A stretch of DNA of 56,664 nucleotides from Sporolactobacillus nakayamae (GCF_900113325.1 NZ_FOOY01000012.1:1-56664); one strand, 5' to 3'. Positions 8,408-20,156 are shown, numbered from the stretch's first letter. Notes: generated by a model not told the origin, from the letters alone. Program-made: numbers and translations.

Positions 8408-8447
8408 GAATGTCCGTTCGCTTTTTGCTGTATAGTTATGCTATAAT
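8408..8447 (+). promoter_or_regulatory. LexA (DinR) box and promoter of uvrBA
   Basis: GAATGTCCGTTC at 8408-8419 matches the Bacillus SOS box (GAAC-N4-GTTC) with one mismatch. It overlaps the expected -35 region of a promoter whose -10 is TATAAT at 8442-8447. uvrB is a known LexA-controlled gene in B. subtilis. Confidence 0.65.
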
Positions 8448-8526
8448 TTAAGAAACAATTTTTCTACTTTGGACAAATAATGCACGTAATTCATAGAAAA
8501 ACGAGAAAAGATTGGAGGACGTTACA

Positions 8527-10497
8527 ATGGATTTTCAGCTTGCGTCCCATTATCAACCGCAAGGCGATCAGCCGGAAGCGATTCGGTCGCTCGTCAAAGG
8601 GATCGAGAGCGGTGAAAAGCATCAGACCTTGCTTGGAGCGACCGGAACAGGCAAAACATTTACAATGTCGAATGTCATTGCGCAGGTGAATAAGCCGACC
8701 TTGGTCATCGCACACAATAAAACGCTTGCCGGACAGCTCTATAATGAATTCAAGGAATTTTTCCCGAATAATGCGGTTGAATACTTTGTCAGCTATTATG
8801 ATTACTATCAGCCGGAAGCCTATATTCCGCAGACAGATACCTATATTGAAAAAGATTCAAGCATCAACGACGAGATTGACAAGCTGCGTCACTCGGCCAC
8901 AAGTTCATTATTCGAACGGCGTGACGTGATTATTGTCGCCAGTGTGTCCTGCATCTACGGCTTGGGTTCTCCTGAAGAGTACGGGTCAATGGTGCTCTCA
9001 CTCAGACCGGGCATGGTGAAGGAGCGTGACGCAATGCTGCGTCAGCTCGTCGATATCCAATACGCGCGCAACGACATAAATTTTACCCGCGGGACGTTTC
9101 GGGTGCGCGGCGATGTTGTCGAAATCTTCCCGGCGTCGCGTGACGACCACTGTATTCGCGTCGAATTTTTCGGTGATGAAATTGAGCGCCTGACGGAAAT
9201 GGATCCGATGACCGGAGAGCTTGTCGGTGAACGCGAACATGTGGCCATTTACCCGGCTTCTCACTTCGTTACCGGCCAGGAAAAAATGAAACGAGCGATC
9301 GTGAATATTCAAAAAGAGCTTGAGGACCGTTTGAAGGTACTTAACGAAAACGGAAAGCTGCTGGAAGCGCAGCGGCTTGAACAGCGCACGCGCTATGATC
9401 TGGAAATGATGGAAGAGGTTGGTTTCTGCTCAGGCATTGAGAACTATTCCAGACATTTGACGTTCCGAAAACCGGGAGAATCCCCGTACACGCTCATGGA
9501 CTATTTTCCAAAGGATTTCTTAATTATGGTTGATGAATCGCACGCCACACTCCCACAGATTCGCGCAATGTACAACGGCGACCAGGCCCGAAAGAATATG
9601 CTCGTCGACCATGGGTTCCGCCTGCCTTCGGCAAAGGATAACCGGCCGCTGAAATTCGAGGAATTCGAAGAACGTGTCAACCAAATTGTCTATGTCTCCG
9701 CAACACCTGCAGACTATGAATTGGAGCACTCGGGAACACCGGTGGAACAGATTATCCGGCCGACAGGGCTGCTTGATCCTGAGATTGAAATTCGCCCGAT
9801 CAAAGGTCAGATTGACGACCTGTACGACGAGATAAATATTCGAATTAAGAAACAAGAACGTGTTCTTGTGACAACGCTGACGAAGAAGATGGCGGAGAAC
9901 CTGACGGATTACCTGAAGGGTATGGGCATTAAAGTCAATTACTTGCATTCGGAGGTTAAGACGCTTGATCGGATTGAAATCATTCGTAATCTGAGGCGAG
10001 GCGAATTTGATGTCTTGGTCGGCATTAACTTGCTTCGTGAAGGCTTGGATATTCCGGAGGTTTCGCTCGTCACGATTCTGGATGCCGATAAGGAAGGCTT
10101 CCTTCGTTCGGAGCGTTCTTTGATCCAAACGATTGGCCGCGCGGCGCGAAATTCAAATGGGCGCGTGATTATGTACGCGGACCGGATTACGGATTCAATG
10201 CGTATGGCAATGGATGAAACGGCCCGCCGCCGTACGATCCAAAAAGCGTTCAATGAGGAACACCATATTACGCCGACAACCATCCAAAAGTCGATTCCGG
10301 ATTTAATTAAGGCGACCCATGATGTGGAAAAATCGAATGGTTCAGGCAAGAAGAAAAAGCAAAAATTGACGAAGAATGAGCGCAATAAAGCGATTATAAG
10401 TATTGAAAAGGAAATGAAGCAGGCGGCTAAGTCGCTTGATTTCGAGCGTGCGGCTGAGCTAAGAGACGCACTCTATGAACTGAAGGCGGAGGGATAA
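8527..10497 (+). CDS. uvrB: excinuclease ABC subunit B
   Basis: 656-residue damage-verification helicase of nucleotide excision repair. Walker A is GATGTGKT near residues 39-46. The beta-hairpin region has [13 protein letters not shown], the DEAD-type motif is DESH in the [21 protein letters not shown] region, and motif VI is [11 protein letters not shown]-terminal UVR motif (about 620-656, [15 protein letters not shown]) contacts UvrC. The ATG at 8527 follows TTGGAGG. It is co-transcribed with uvrA, seven bases downstream, which supplies the partner for damage loading. Confidence 0.98.
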   Translation: MDFQLASHYQPQGDQPEAIRSLVKGIESGEKHQTLLGATGTGKTFTMSNVIAQVNKPTLVIAHNKTLAGQLYNEFKEFFPNNAVEYFVSYYDYYQPEAYIPQTDTYIEKDSSINDEIDKLRHSATSSLFERRDVIIVASVSCIYGLGSPEEYGSMVLSLRPGMVKERDAMLRQLVDIQYARNDINFTRGTFRVRGDVVEIFPASRDDHCIRVEFFGDEIERLTEMDPMTGELVGEREHVAIYPASHFVTGQEKMKRAIVNIQKELEDRLKVLNENGKLLEAQRLEQRTRYDLEMMEEVGFCSGIENYSRHLTFRKPGESPYTLMDYFPKDFLIMVDESHATLPQIRAMYNGDQARKNMLVDHGFRLPSAKDNRPLKFEEFEERVNQIVYVSATPADYELEHSGTPVEQIIRPTGLLDPEIEIRPIKGQIDDLYDEINIRIKKQERVLVTTLTKKMAENLTDYLKGMGIKVNYLHSEVKTLDRIEIIRNLRRGEFDVLVGINLLREGLDIPEVSLVTILDADKEGFLRSERSLIQTIGRAARNSNGRVIMYADRITDSMRMAMDETARRRTIQKAFNEEHHITPTTIQKSIPDLIKATHDVEKSNGSGKKKKQKLTKNERNKAIISIEKEMKQAAKSLDFERAAELRDALYELKAEG

Positions 10498-10504
10498 CGC
10501 GCAG

Positions 10505-13399
10505 ATGGTACTTGAAAACATTGTTGTTAAAGGTGCACGTGAACACAACTTAAAAAATGTCAATGTCACGATTCCACGTGACAAAATGGTCGTCATTACC
10601 GGGTTGTCGGGCTCCGGCAAGTCGTCACTCGCGTTCGACACGATCTATGCAGAAGGGCAGCGGCGCTATGTTGAGTCCCTGTCTGCCTATGCGCGCCAAT
10701 TTCTCGGTCAGTCGAACAAACCTGATGTGGACGCGATCGAAGGCTTGTCACCGGCGATTTCTATTGATCAGAAGACGACGAGTCACAATCCTCGTTCGAC
10801 CGTGGGAACGGTAACGGAAATCTACGACTATATGCGCCTGCTTTTCGCGCGAATCGGCCACCCGTTCTGTCCAACGCACGGCATTGAAATCACGTCACAG
10901 ACGATTGAACAAATGGTCGACCGAATCATGGCCTTTCCGGAACGGACAAAACTGCAGATACTTGCGCCAATCATTTCCGGCAGGAAGGGGACGCATGTTA
11001 AGACGCTGGAGGAAATTAAGAAAAAAGGCTACGTACGCGTGCGTGTCGATGGCGAAATGCGCGAGGTTGCTGAAGAAATTAAGCTTGAAAAAAATAAAAA
11101 GCATTCCATCGATGTGGTCATTGACCGTATCGTGGTGAAGCTGAACATCGAGGGGCGGCTCGCTGATTCACTAGAATCGGCGACCAAACTGACCGATGGC
11201 CGTGTGGTCGTCGATATTATCGGCGGAGAAGAACTGCTCTTTTCCGAACAGCATTCCTGCCCCTATTGCGGCTTTTCAATTGGTGAACTTGAGCCGAGAC
11301 TTTTTTCCTTTAACAGTCCGTTTGGCGCTTGCCCGGACTGTGATGGTTTGGGTTCACGCATGGAGGTTGATCCCGATCTGGTCATCCCCGACCATTCAAA
11401 AACGCTGGCTGAAGGCGCGATCCTCGCATGGGAACCGACGAGCTCGCAATATTACCCGCAGTTGCTCAAGGCTGCCTGTGCGCACTTTGGTATCGATATG
11501 AATATTCCGGTGTCCGAGCTGCCAAAGGATAAATTGCGCCTTGTCTTATATGGATCGGGAACGGAGCGGGTTCATTTTCATTATGAGAATGAATTTGGCG
11601 ATGTCCGCGATAAAGATATGTATTACGAAGGCGTGATCAACAATATCGGACGTAGATACAGGGAGACCAGTTCCGATTATATTCGCGAGCAGATGTCCGA
11701 ATATATGATGCAAAAGCCGTGCCCGACGTGTCACGGCCACCGGCTTCGCCCGGAAGCGCTGGCGGTGAAAATCGGCGGCAAGCACATCAGTGAAGTGACC
11801 GAAATGCCGATTCGAGAAATGCTTTCGTTCTTTAACGGGCTAGAACTCACGGAGAAGGAGCAGACGATTGCTCGATTGATTCTTCGTGAAGTCACGCAAA
11901 GGACACAGTTCTTGATTGACGTCGGTCTTGATTATCTGACTTTGGGCCGAGCAGCGGGAACACTGTCAGGCGGTGAGGCGCAGCGAATACGTCTCGCAAC
12001 ACAAATCGGATCGCAGCTTATGGGTGTACTCTATATATTGGACGAGCCTTCGATCGGTCTTCATCAGCGTGACAACGACCGCCTGATCCACTCGCTGCTT
12101 GGAATGCGTGATCTCGGGAACACATTGATCGTCGTCGAGCATGATGAGGATACCATGCTTGCCTCTGATTACATCATTGATGTTGGCCCCGGCGCCGGCG
12201 AACATGGCGGACGGATCACAGCGCAGGGTACTCCTGAGGAGATTATGCGTGATGAAAATTCGCTGACCGGACAATACTTGTCGGGTCGCAAGTTTATCCC
12301 GGTTCCCGCGACGCGCAGAAAAGTGACGAAGCGGGCGATCAAGGTCATCGGGGCGAAAGCGAATAACTTAAAAAATGTCAGCGTCAGTTTCCCATTGGGT
12401 GTTATGACGGTTGTAACCGGTGTTTCCGGATCAGGAAAAAGTACACTGGTTAATGAGGTACTGTTCAAAGCGCTCGCTCAGAAACTTCATGGGCGCCGCG
12501 ACGCCCCCGGCGAATATAAACAAATTAAAGGAATCAAAGAATTGGATCGCGTCATTCAGATCGATCAAGCGCCAATCGGGCGCACGCCGCGTTCGAATCC
12601 GGCTACCTACACCGGCGTGTTTGATATGATTCGTGAAGTGTTCGCGGCGACCAATGAAGCGAAAGTACGCGGCTATAAAAAAGGCCGCTTCAGCTTCAAC
12701 GTCAAAGGCGGGCGATGCGAGGCATGCAGCGGCGACGGCATTATTAAAATTGAAATGCACTTTTTGCCGGATGTCTATGTGCCTTGTGAGGTATGCCATG
12801 GCAAACGTTACAATCGTGAGACTCTTGATGTTACCTATAAAGGCAAAACAATTGCTGATGTACTCGATATGACCGTTGAGGAAGGTTTGGAGTTCTTTAA
12901 AAATGTGCCGCGGATTAAACGCAGACTGGAACCGTTGTTTGATGTCGGTCTCGGTTATATCCGGCTTGGCCAGCCGGCGACCACGCTTTCCGGCGGTGAG
13001 GCTCAGCGTGTAAAGCTCGCTTCGCAACTCTACCGCAGAACGAAAGGCCGCGCCCTTTATATTCTGGATGAACCGACGACCGGTTTGCATATGGACGATA
13101 TTTCTCGCCTGCTGGTCGTGCTTCAAGCGCTCGTCGACAGCGGCGACAGTGTGCTGATTATTGAACACAACCTTGATGTGATTAAATGCGCGGATCATTT
13201 GATTGACCTTGGTCCGGAAGGCGGCAACGGCGGTGGAACGATCGTCGTAACCGGAACACCTGAAGAGGTCGCGGAAACCAAGGAATCCTATACCGGCAAG
13301 TATTTGAAACCGGTGCTGGAGCGCGATCATAAGCGGATGGAGAAGCATCTCCAAACGCAACAGCTCGTGGCTGAAGAGAGCGATCAGCTGCGTGTGTGA
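10505..13399 (+). CDS. uvrA: excinuclease ABC subunit A
   Basis: 964-residue damage-recognition ATPase with two ABC modules. The first Walker A is GLSGSGKSS (about residue 31) and the second GVSGSGKST (about 640); both signatures (LSGGEAQR) are present. Zinc-binding cysteines appear as CPYCGF with CPDCDG (about 250-280) and CEACSGDG with CEVCHGKR (about 738-765). The family-typical QFLGQSNKP lies near residue 65. The ATG at 10505 uses GGAGGGA overlapping the uvrB stop. Full length for the family (about 950). An imperfect palindrome lacking a T tract follows at 13397-13437. Confidence 0.98.
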   Translation: MVLENIVVKGAREHNLKNVNVTIPRDKMVVITGLSGSGKSSLAFDTIYAEGQRRYVESLSAYARQFLGQSNKPDVDAIEGLSPAISIDQKTTSHNPRSTVGTVTEIYDYMRLLFARIGHPFCPTHGIEITSQTIEQMVDRIMAFPERTKLQILAPIISGRKGTHVKTLEEIKKKGYVRVRVDGEMREVAEEIKLEKNKKHSIDVVIDRIVVKLNIEGRLADSLESATKLTDGRVVVDIIGGEELLFSEQHSCPYCGFSIGELEPRLFSFNSPFGACPDCDGLGSRMEVDPDLVIPDHSKTLAEGAILAWEPTSSQYYPQLLKAACAHFGIDMNIPVSELPKDKLRLVLYGSGTERVHFHYENEFGDVRDKDMYYEGVINNIGRRYRETSSDYIREQMSEYMMQKPCPTCHGHRLRPEALAVKIGGKHISEVTEMPIREMLSFFNGLELTEKEQTIARLILREVTQRTQFLIDVGLDYLTLGRAAGTLSGGEAQRIRLATQIGSQLMGVLYILDEPSIGLHQRDNDRLIHSLLGMRDLGNTLIVVEHDEDTMLASDYIIDVGPGAGEHGGRITAQGTPEEIMRDENSLTGQYLSGRKFIPVPATRRKVTKRAIKVIGAKANNLKNVSVSFPLGVMTVVTGVSGSGKSTLVNEVLFKALAQKLHGRRDAPGEYKQIKGIKELDRVIQIDQAPIGRTPRSNPATYTGVFDMIREVFAATNEAKVRGYKKGRFSFNVKGGRCEACSGDGIIKIEMHFLPDVYVPCEVCHGKRYNRETLDVTYKGKTIADVLDMTVEEGLEFFKNVPRIKRRLEPLFDVGLGYIRLGQPATTLSGGEAQRVKLASQLYRRTKGRALYILDEPTTGLHMDDISRLLVVLQALVDSGDSVLIIEHNLDVIKCADHLIDLGPEGGNGGGTIVVTGTPEEVAETKESYTGKYLKPVLERDHKRMEKHLQTQQLVAEESDQLRV

Positions 13400-13437
13400 A
13401 CAAGAGTTTCCCCATAAAATGGGAAAAACTTCTTGTT
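13397..13437 (+). terminator. hairpin at the end of uvrBA
   Basis: AACAAGAGTTTCCCC/GGGAAAAACTTCTTGTT forms a long imperfect stem with loop ATAAAAT, but no T run follows. It could be a factor-assisted terminator or an mRNA 3' stabiliser. Confidence 0.45.
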
Positions 13438-13494
13438 ACCCTGCATGATGAAAGGGTATAGTGGAATAGGATGTATTAGGCGGGGGGGATATTA

Positions 13495-13686
13495 ATGACG
13501 AAAAGATTGTACCGATCTGCAGACAACAAGGTCCTTGGTGGAGTACTAGGAGGCATCGGTGACTATTTTAATATCGATCCGACGCTTGTCCGTCTTGTGT
13601 TTGTTATTCTATGCTTAGTATCCTTTGGGTTTCCTGGCATCTTGGGCTATTTTATTGCTTACCTTATTATTCCAGAGAGAGTGTGA
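13495..13686 (+). CDS. yvlC: PspC-domain small membrane protein, YvlC-like
   Basis: 63-residue protein made almost entirely of one PspC domain: a basic N-terminus (MTKRLYRS), the motif GGVLGGIGDYFNIDPTLVR, and one membrane segment (about 33-58) ending IPERV. PspC proteins take part in envelope-stress responses. In B. subtilis the yvlABCD operon responds to cell-envelope antibiotics; yvlA and yvlB are absent here. The start follows GGCGGGGGGG. The stop overlaps the start of the next gene (GTGA), so the pair is translationally coupled. Confidence 0.88.
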   Translation: MTKRLYRSADNKVLGGVLGGIGDYFNIDPTLVRLVFVILCLVSFGFPGILGYFIAYLIIPERV

Positions 13687-14069
13687 CGCATTTGTTTAAA
13701 AACTGGTTTGCGAAGACCTTGCTTAACGTCATCATTAACATGGTGATCTTAATGACTCTTGCCGGTTATCTTCATACGATGGTACAGATTTCCGGAGTCG
13801 GCGCTGCCTTTGCGGCCAGCCTCATTTTGTCATTTCTTAATTTATTTATTCGACCAATACTTATTTTGCTCTCATTGCCAGCAACTGTGCTGACCCTAGG
13901 CTTCTTTATTTTTGTCATTAATGCGTTGATGCTGCTGCTGACATCAACCATCATGGGGACGGCGTTTCAGCTGGACGGATTCGGCAGTGCGCTGATTGTG
14001 GCGATTATCATGGCAATTTGCCAGCTGATCATTCAAAACTTGATTATTAAACCTTTGCGGCGTGACTAA
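13683..14069 (+). CDS. yvlD: YvlD-like membrane protein (DUF4, phage-holin family 4 type)
   Basis: 128-residue protein with four hydrophobic segments. They cover nearly the whole chain from residue 10 to 120, with the conserved SFLNLFIRPILILLSLPATVLTLG split over the second and third. The GTG at 13683 is chosen because it overlaps the YvlC stop by four bases, has GAGAGAG upstream, and gives a length near B. subtilis YvlD (121). Function is not established; it pairs with PspC-domain proteins in many Bacillota. Confidence 0.8.
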   Translation: MTHLFKNWFAKTLLNVIINMVILMTLAGYLHTMVQISGVGAAFAASLILSFLNLFIRPILILLSLPATVLTLGFFIFVINALMLLLTSTIMGTAFQLDGFGSALIVAIIMAICQLIIQNLIIKPLRRD

Positions 14070-14090
14070 TTGCGCCGCTTTTGTGTGTTA
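14057..14090 (+). terminator. intrinsic terminator overlapping the yvlD stop
   Basis: GCGGCG/CGCCGC stem with a 10-base loop, followed by TTTTG. The yvlD stop codon lies in the loop. Confidence 0.6.
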
Positions 14091-14154
14091 AGACATGTTA
14101 AGTTAGATGAAAATTTGTTTCGAGCTAAAGAGATATTCAGCCCCATCGCTAAAT

Positions 14155-14183
14155 TTTTCCAAGCCATGAATCTGTGGTAAAAT
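14155..14183 (+). promoter_or_regulatory. candidate hprK promoter with extended -10
   Basis: TAAAAT at 14178-14183 preceded by TG-G at 14175-14177 (an extended -10). A weak -35-like TTTTCC lies 17 bases further upstream. Confidence 0.4.
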
Positions 14184-14228
14184 GAAGAAAATGTGACTGG
14201 TGATCGGGTGATTCGCCCGGTTTTATGA

Positions 14229-14303
14229 ACACTGGTAGGAAAGCATAAAAAAAACAAAGCTTTTTTTGCCTTCGTCAGAGGTTTGGCGAAGCCAAGTTTT
14301 CTA
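14229..14303 (-). repeat. repeat family 2, inverted copy in the hprK leader
   Basis: Read on the minus strand it begins TAGAAAACTTGGCTTCGCCA and ends CTTTCCTACCAGTGT, matching the copies at 47699-47801 and 47802-47958. At 75 bases it is the shortest complete-looking copy. The first part can form either CTTGGC/GCCAAG or CTTCG-type stems. Confidence 0.75.
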
Positions 14304-14308
14304 ATAAA

Positions 14309-14379
14309 CCTGAAAGAGCGTCGGAATGACAAACCGGCGCAATGACAGAAAGAAATGGAGGTTCCTTTTCTCTTTCAGG
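14309..14379 (+). promoter_or_regulatory. long inverted repeat in the hprK leader
   Basis: CCTGAAAGAG at 14309-14318 and CTCTTTCAGG at 14370-14379 are perfect complements separated by 51 bases. The enclosed sequence includes a purine-rich GGAGG at 14357. No T tract follows, so it is not a simple terminator. Its function is unknown. Confidence 0.5.
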
Positions 14380-14491
14380 TATGTACGCCCTTGCCCGGCG
14401 GACTTTAGGCTTTCCGAACGCGTGTCACCTGAGTGATCAGAGGCGTGATGACGAAAGAAAAACGGACAGGTTCCGGCGGCAAACTGATCCT

Positions 14492-15412
14492 ATGAACAAA
14501 GTGCGTGTACATGAGCTTATTGAGCATTTTGATATGAAGCTGGTTAGCGGTAAAGAGGGACTGGATCGCGAAATTATTGTCAGCGACATCTCTCGTCCCG
14601 GACTTGAAATCGCCGGCTATTTTACTTACTATCCACGGAGACGTCTGCAACTGCTTGGGCGTACCGAGCTTTCTTTTTTTAATGAGCTGAGTATGGATGA
14701 ACGGTATAAACGAACCTCGCAGCTGTGCACCGCGCAGACACCCTGCATTGTGATTTCGCGCGGAATTGACGTGCCTGAAGAGTTTATCATTTCGTCGGAC
14801 AAACGTCATGTGCCCGTACTGCAATCAAAAATGCAGACGACAAGGCTGAGCAGTATGATCACCAACTACTTGGAATCCCGCCTCGCGCCGATGACAGCTG
14901 TGCATGGTGTTCTTGTCGATGTTTACGGTGTTGGTGTTCTTATCACCGGTGACAGTGGTGTCGGCAAGAGTGAAACGGCACTCGAACTGGTGAAACGCGG
15001 GCATCGCCTTGTGGCGGATGATTCGGTCGAGATCCGACAGGAGGGCGAGGCTGAGCTAGTCGGCAGCGCGCCGGAACTGATTCAGCATCTGCTGGAAATT
15101 CGCGGACTCGGCATTATTAATGTGATGACATTATTTGGCGCGGGCGCGGTTCGCAACTATAAAACGGTTTCGTTAGTGATCCACTTGGAGCTTTGGGATC
15201 AGAACAAGGTTTATGACCGGCTTGGATTGGATGAAGAAAAAATTAAGTTGATTGATACGGATGTTCCGAGATTGGTGCTGCCGGTACGTCCGGGACGAAA
15301 TCTTGCCGTGATCATTGAAGTTGCGGCGATGAATTTTCGATTGAAGAATATGGGCTATCATGCAGCGCAGCAATTTGCTGATCGATTGAATGACAGTCTG
15401 CATGACCGATAA
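14492..15412 (+). CDS. hprK: HPr kinase/phosphorylase
   Basis: 306-residue bifunctional enzyme that phosphorylates Ser46 of HPr and Crh and removes that phosphate, setting catabolite repression through CcpA. The N-terminal domain (about 1-130) is followed by the kinase domain with Walker A GDSGVGKS at 153-160 and the family signature [20 protein letters not shown]. The ATG at 14492 is chosen by alignment to B. subtilis HprK, which also starts just before KVR. Its ribosome binding site is weak (GGCGG), and the frame stays open upstream to 14342, so a longer protein cannot be excluded. Co-oriented with lgt and ppaX as in B. subtilis. Confidence 0.95.
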   Translation: MNKVRVHELIEHFDMKLVSGKEGLDREIIVSDISRPGLEIAGYFTYYPRRRLQLLGRTELSFFNELSMDERYKRTSQLCTAQTPCIVISRGIDVPEEFIISSDKRHVPVLQSKMQTTRLSSMITNYLESRLAPMTAVHGVLVDVYGVGVLITGDSGVGKSETALELVKRGHRLVADDSVEIRQEGEAELVGSAPELIQHLLEIRGLGIINVMTLFGAGAVRNYKTVSLVIHLELWDQNKVYDRLGLDEEKIKLIDTDVPRLVLPVRPGRNLAVIIEVAAMNFRLKNMGYHAAQQFADRLNDSLHDR

Positions 15413-15446
15413 TCAACGTACGAAGAAAATATGAGGTGGCAATTTT

Positions 15447-16256
15447 ATGAATCAAGCAATTGAACCACTTAATCGACTGGCTTTTGAATTAGGGCCGTTA
15501 CATATCTACTGGTATGGCATCATTATTGCGGCGGGCGCACTTCTTGGCTTACTTTTAGCGATGCGTGAAGGCAAGCGTTTCGATCTCCCTACCGATACGT
15601 TCACTGATCTGCTCCTCTACGCGGCACCGATTGCCGTGATCAGCGCGCGTATCTACTATGTGGCGTTTGAATGGGGGTACTATTCAAAACATCCCGGTCA
15701 AATTATCGCTATTTGGAATGGCGGAATCGCCATTTACGGTGCATTGATCGGAGCGGTTCTGACTGCGATCGTCTTCTGCCGCCTGCGTCACGTTTCATTT
15801 TGGAAAGTCGCCGATATATGCGCGCCAAGTATTATTCTTGGTCAGGCAATCGGCCGGTGGGGAAACTTCATGAATCAGGAAGCGCATGGCGGTCCAACGA
15901 CGCGTGCCGCTTTGGAACATCTGCATCTGCCGGATTTCATTGTGAACCAGATGTATATTGATGGAACTTATTATATTCCAACCTTTCTGTATGAATCGCT
16001 TTGGAATATAATCGGGTTTATTCTGCTTCTCACGATCAGGCGCTTGGTTCGCTTGAAGCGCGGCGAACTGTTCATGACGTACGTGACCTGGTACGCGCTT
16101 GGTCGTTTTTATATCGAAGGTTTGCGGACCGACAGCCTGATGCTTGGGCCGCTCCGCGTGTCGCAATGGTTGTCAGTGGTTCTTGTCATCGTAGGCATCA
16201 GTTTGATCGTTTATTGGCGCGCGGCACAGAAAAACAGACCGCGCTATGGGGAATAA
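15447..16256 (+). CDS. lgt: prolipoprotein diacylglyceryl transferase
   Basis: 269-residue membrane enzyme that moves a diacylglyceryl group from phosphatidylglycerol to the lipobox cysteine of prolipoproteins, the first step of lipoprotein maturation. Seven hydrophobic segments are expected. The Lgt signature [18 protein letters not shown] lies near residues 131-148, and the conserved HIYWYGI region is at about 20-26. The start at 15447 follows GAGGTGG. Lies 34 bases after hprK, as in B. subtilis. Confidence 0.97.
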   Translation: MNQAIEPLNRLAFELGPLHIYWYGIIIAAGALLGLLLAMREGKRFDLPTDTFTDLLLYAAPIAVISARIYYVAFEWGYYSKHPGQIIAIWNGGIAIYGALIGAVLTAIVFCRLRHVSFWKVADICAPSIILGQAIGRWGNFMNQEAHGGPTTRAALEHLHLPDFIVNQMYIDGTYYIPTFLYESLWNIIGFILLLTIRRLVRLKRGELFMTYVTWYALGRFYIEGLRTDSLMLGPLRVSQWLSVVLVIVGISLIVYWRAAQKNRPRYGE

Positions 16257-16274
16257 AAAATCAATTACTATATG

Positions 16275-16320
16275 CATCACCGCAGTCTATCGATCTATGG
16301 CGGTGATCTTTTATTTTTTT
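16275..16320 (+). terminator. intrinsic terminator between lgt and ppaX
   Basis: ATCACCGC/GCGGTGAT stem around a 15-base loop, then CTTTTATTTTTTT. It lies only 18 bases before the ppaX start, so ppaX expression probably depends on read-through or on a promoter not recognised here. Confidence 0.7.
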
Positions 16321-16337
16321 GATGGGAGTTGGGTGCA

Positions 16338-16988
16338 TTGATTAAAACAGTATTGTTTGACTTGGATGGAACACTAATTGATACAAATACGCTGATTCTG
16401 ACTTCTTTTCAATATACACTGGATCGCTATTTTCCCGGTGAATTCACGCGAGAAGACTTGATTTCGTTCATCGGCGAGTCGCTTGAGACGAGTTTTAATC
16501 GGGTCAGTCCGAAACTCACAAACGAGATGGTGGCTGTTTATCGCGACCATAACAGTCGTTATCATGATAAACTGGTGAAAGAGTTTCCCTATGTGCGTGA
16601 GACACTGAGCACGTTGAAACGGGAAGGATACGCGCTTGGTGTTGTTTCAACCAAGAGACGGGACATGGTGGAGCGCGGACTTAATCTGACGCACATGGCG
16701 GACTTTTTTGGAACAGTCGTGACCAGCGACGATGTCAAGCACCTCAAGCCGGATCCGGAACCGGTAGAGCGTGCGATGAACGCGTTGTCTGCTGAGCGTG
16801 ATTCAACGATTATGGTCGGCGACAGCCCTTCAGACATACTTGCCGGAGAAAACGCGTGTGTCCGCACGGCTGCGGTTGGCTGGTCGCTTAAAGGACGGAC
16901 AATGCTTGAACGATTGAATCCTGACTATTTGCTCAACACCATGAATGATTTGGTTGGTATTGTGCACGCCGTCGATGTCCCGCTATAA
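16338..16988 (+). CDS. ppaX: pyrophosphatase PpaX (HAD family)
   Basis: 216-residue HAD hydrolase. Motif I is FDLDGTLIDTN at about residues 7-17, motif II around GVVSTKR, the conserved lysine in KPDPEPV, and motif IV MVGDSPSDI. In B. subtilis PpaX hydrolyses the pyrophosphate released when HprK dephosphorylates Ser46-P, so it belongs functionally to the hprK block. The TTG at 16338 is chosen for its distance from GGGAG; another TTG at 16329 would add three residues. Confidence 0.92.
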   Translation: MIKTVLFDLDGTLIDTNTLILTSFQYTLDRYFPGEFTREDLISFIGESLETSFNRVSPKLTNEMVAVYRDHNSRYHDKLVKEFPYVRETLSTLKREGYALGVVSTKRRDMVERGLNLTHMADFFGTVVTSDDVKHLKPDPEPVERAMNALSAERDSTIMVGDSPSDILAGENACVRTAAVGWSLKGRTMLERLNPDYLLNTMNDLVGIVHAVDVPL

Positions 16989-16998
16989 AAGAACAGAA

Positions 16999-17039
16999 AT
17001 CAACCCGACTGCTTGAGTGGCGGTTGGGTATTTTTTTTG
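16999..17039 (+). terminator. intrinsic terminator after ppaX
   Basis: ACCCGACTGC/GCGGTTGGGT stem (with G-T pairs), then A and a run of eight T residues. Confidence 0.75.
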
Positions 17040-17091
17040 CGCACAAGCAATGCACCGCTCTTGTTAATTTCACAATTGGCGGCCGGAGTTA

Positions 17092-17100
17092 TGCTATAAT
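17092..17100 (+). promoter_or_regulatory. extended -10 promoter element for yvcD
   Basis: TGCTATAAT at 17092-17100 is an extended -10 sequence; no clear -35 is seen. Confidence 0.4.
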
Positions 17101-17144
17101 TGTTGAGGAATTATGAAATAAGAGCACGGGGGCAAAAGGATTTT

Positions 17145-18650
17145 ATGGAGGAGAGAAACTGTACAAAAAAAGCTCAAGTCATTGATTTTCGCTGTGACAG
17201 TGACTTTTTTTATCAGAAAGGGATGGCCTGTTTTCAAAAAGGCGATCTTGAGCGCGCGAACAAAAATATGGAGCGGGCAATTAAATTCAGACCGAATGAT
17301 GTTGATTACTTATGTCAGCAGGCAGAGATTCTTGCTGAACTGGAAGAATATGAGTCATCGATTCGTTTGTTGAAGAAAGTGGTTTATGAACTCGATTCAA
17401 AACTGACAGACTGCTATTTTTTTATTGCGAATAATTACGCCTATCTTGGTGAATTCCAAGAGGCGATTGATGAAGTGCAAACCTATTTAACGCTCGATCC
17501 GAACGGGACGTACAAGCGTGAGGCTCAGGATTTGTTTCAGATGCTGACTATGGAAATGAAAGAGTTGGAAGATGAGGAGTCTACTTATGTCACCGTTCAT
17601 GAGCGTGGGCGATTGGCACTGGAGCATGGTCATTTCGGTGAGGCGATTGACTTTTTTAAACAGGTGATCGAGGACGAGCCGGATTTTCTCGCGGCGCAAA
17701 ATAATCTCTCGATTGCTTACTTTTCAATGGGGGATACCAAACAGGCAATTGCCAGCGCGCATCTCGTTTTGGAAAAGGATCCGGGAAACATCCATGCGCT
17801 CTGCAATCTGACGACTTTTTATTATCAAATTAGCGACAAGGATGGATTGAGCTCAGTGGTTGCGCGTCTTGATCTCATCTATCCGCTTTATCCGGAGCAC
17901 TGCGGGAAGCTCGGTTCGACTTACTTGTTTATCGGGGATTACGAAAAAGCGTACTACTGGCTGCGTATTGCTGAAAAACGCGGTGCGCGCCGTGATCAAG
18001 TGTTTTACTTTTGGATGGCGCTTTCCTCTTATCATTGTAACGATCTAGAGCGCGCCAGGCAGAATTGGAAACGTGTGGACTGTTTCAGCGATAAGCCGTT
18101 TCATCCGTTCAAATACAGTAAGATTCAGGATATGATGTTTGAACCGAATGCGGGATCTAATTTTATGGTCAAGGACCTTATTCATAAAGAAATTTGGGAA
18201 GAGATGAAGGCTTTTCAAATTTTTTCCCTTTTCTATGCGTCCCATCACCACTATCGAACTTTGATTCAGAATGTGGTCAAAAATGGAATGAATCCCGAAA
18301 TCATTCGAATTGCGCGCGGACTGCTTGAGGAAATGGAGAACGGCAAGCGTAACGCGAGTATGCAGATCATGCGTGAGGTTGAGCGTCTGGCAGGCGGAGG
18401 AAAAGAAACAATGAAACACCCGGAGCTCTATAGCTTTTGGTCGGTTGTTTATTCGTTCGCACGGGTTAGTGAGCAAGACATCAAAGGATGGGCGGCCGCG
18501 CTGATCTATTTATGGAAGAAAGAGTTTGGCGAACCGGTCGCTCAGAAAAAAATAGCATCGGACGCTGGGACGACGCTGTATCGATTGCGCAAACATATCC
18601 AAGAATTATCAATTGCACTTGAGAACCAGTGGGAGGACTATTCTGAATGA
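17145..18650 (+). CDS. yvcD: tetratricopeptide-repeat protein, YvcD-like
   Basis: 501-residue soluble protein with TPR units in its first half (about residues 20-260). Clear helices include FYQKGMACFQKGDLERANKN, FIANNYAYLGEFQEAIDEV, GRLALEHGHFGEAIDFFKQV and AYFSMGDTKQAIASA. The C-terminal half is alpha-helical and not recognised. No signal peptide or membrane segment. It lies just before trxB, as yvcD does in B. subtilis; TPR folds mediate protein contacts, but the partner is unknown. The ATG at 17145 follows GGGGGCAAAAGGA; an upstream in-frame ATG at 17113 region is less well placed. Confidence 0.85.
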   Translation: MEERNCTKKAQVIDFRCDSDFFYQKGMACFQKGDLERANKNMERAIKFRPNDVDYLCQQAEILAELEEYESSIRLLKKVVYELDSKLTDCYFFIANNYAYLGEFQEAIDEVQTYLTLDPNGTYKREAQDLFQMLTMEMKELEDEESTYVTVHERGRLALEHGHFGEAIDFFKQVIEDEPDFLAAQNNLSIAYFSMGDTKQAIASAHLVLEKDPGNIHALCNLTTFYYQISDKDGLSSVVARLDLIYPLYPEHCGKLGSTYLFIGDYEKAYYWLRIAEKRGARRDQVFYFWMALSSYHCNDLERARQNWKRVDCFSDKPFHPFKYSKIQDMMFEPNAGSNFMVKDLIHKEIWEEMKAFQIFSLFYASHHHYRTLIQNVVKNGMNPEIIRIARGLLEEMENGKRNASMQIMREVERLAGGGKETMKHPELYSFWSVVYSFARVSEQDIKGWAAALIYLWKKEFGEPVAQKKIASDAGTTLYRLRKHIQELSIALENQWEDYSE

Positions 18651-18766
18651 TTCGCCATTGCCCCGCGCGTGAGCACTTTTCTGGACTTTAGAAGCCGTAT
18701 TCTTTAGCATAGAATTATCAGATGAGCAGATAATAATTAATATAAAAAGACTGATATTCTAGTTAA

Positions 18767-19735
<969 letters not shown>

Positions 19736-20156
19736 GTGCTTATTCTGTTTTGCGCCATAAGTCGTAATTCTTAAGCCAATATTCGCTGCTATCTTCATAA
19801 GTGTTTAATAATCGTGTAATCTTTATGAAATGAAGAAGAAGTAAAATTAATTATGAATTTAACCCCCCTTTTTTATATAGGCTTTATTGAGCGGCACACG
19901 CAAATTGCGGTGTCACTTTTTTTATCGGTAACGCATGAGATTAAAAAAATCAGTCTCAATGGACTTCTAGACTGCCTTTGAAAAACGAGCGCACGAAGCG
20001 AGAATGACGACACGGCTTTATCTTCGAGATTCCTGATCATCGTTTGTCTTTCTGAATGAATTTTTTTCGAGTATACTATACAGAGAGACAGTTGCGCACC
20101 TTGGCGGAAGTGACCGCTAACTTGCGTAAAAATTGATCGGCGGGGATGGATGCAAG
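19736..20156 (+). other. gene-free region between trxB and rapZ
   Basis: Holds the trxB terminator and, near its end, TATACT at 20072-20077 with a weak TTTCTG 17 bases upstream as a possible rapZ promoter. A TGGCGG/CCGCTA stem lies in the rapZ leader (about 20103-20118). Nothing else is recognised. Confidence 0.45.
19894..19923 (+). terminator. intrinsic terminator after trxB
   Basis: ACACGCA/TGCgGTGT hairpin with one bulged G and a 3-base loop, followed by CAC and seven T residues. It lies 160 bases after the stop codon. Confidence 0.6.

Noticed and set aside
12431-13360. 309-codon open frame antisense to uvrA
   Set aside because: It lies entirely within a clear UvrA module, has no start signals or recognisable content, and is a by-product of codon bias. 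The same applies to long antisense frames over eno (33298-34077) and uvrB (9520-10128).
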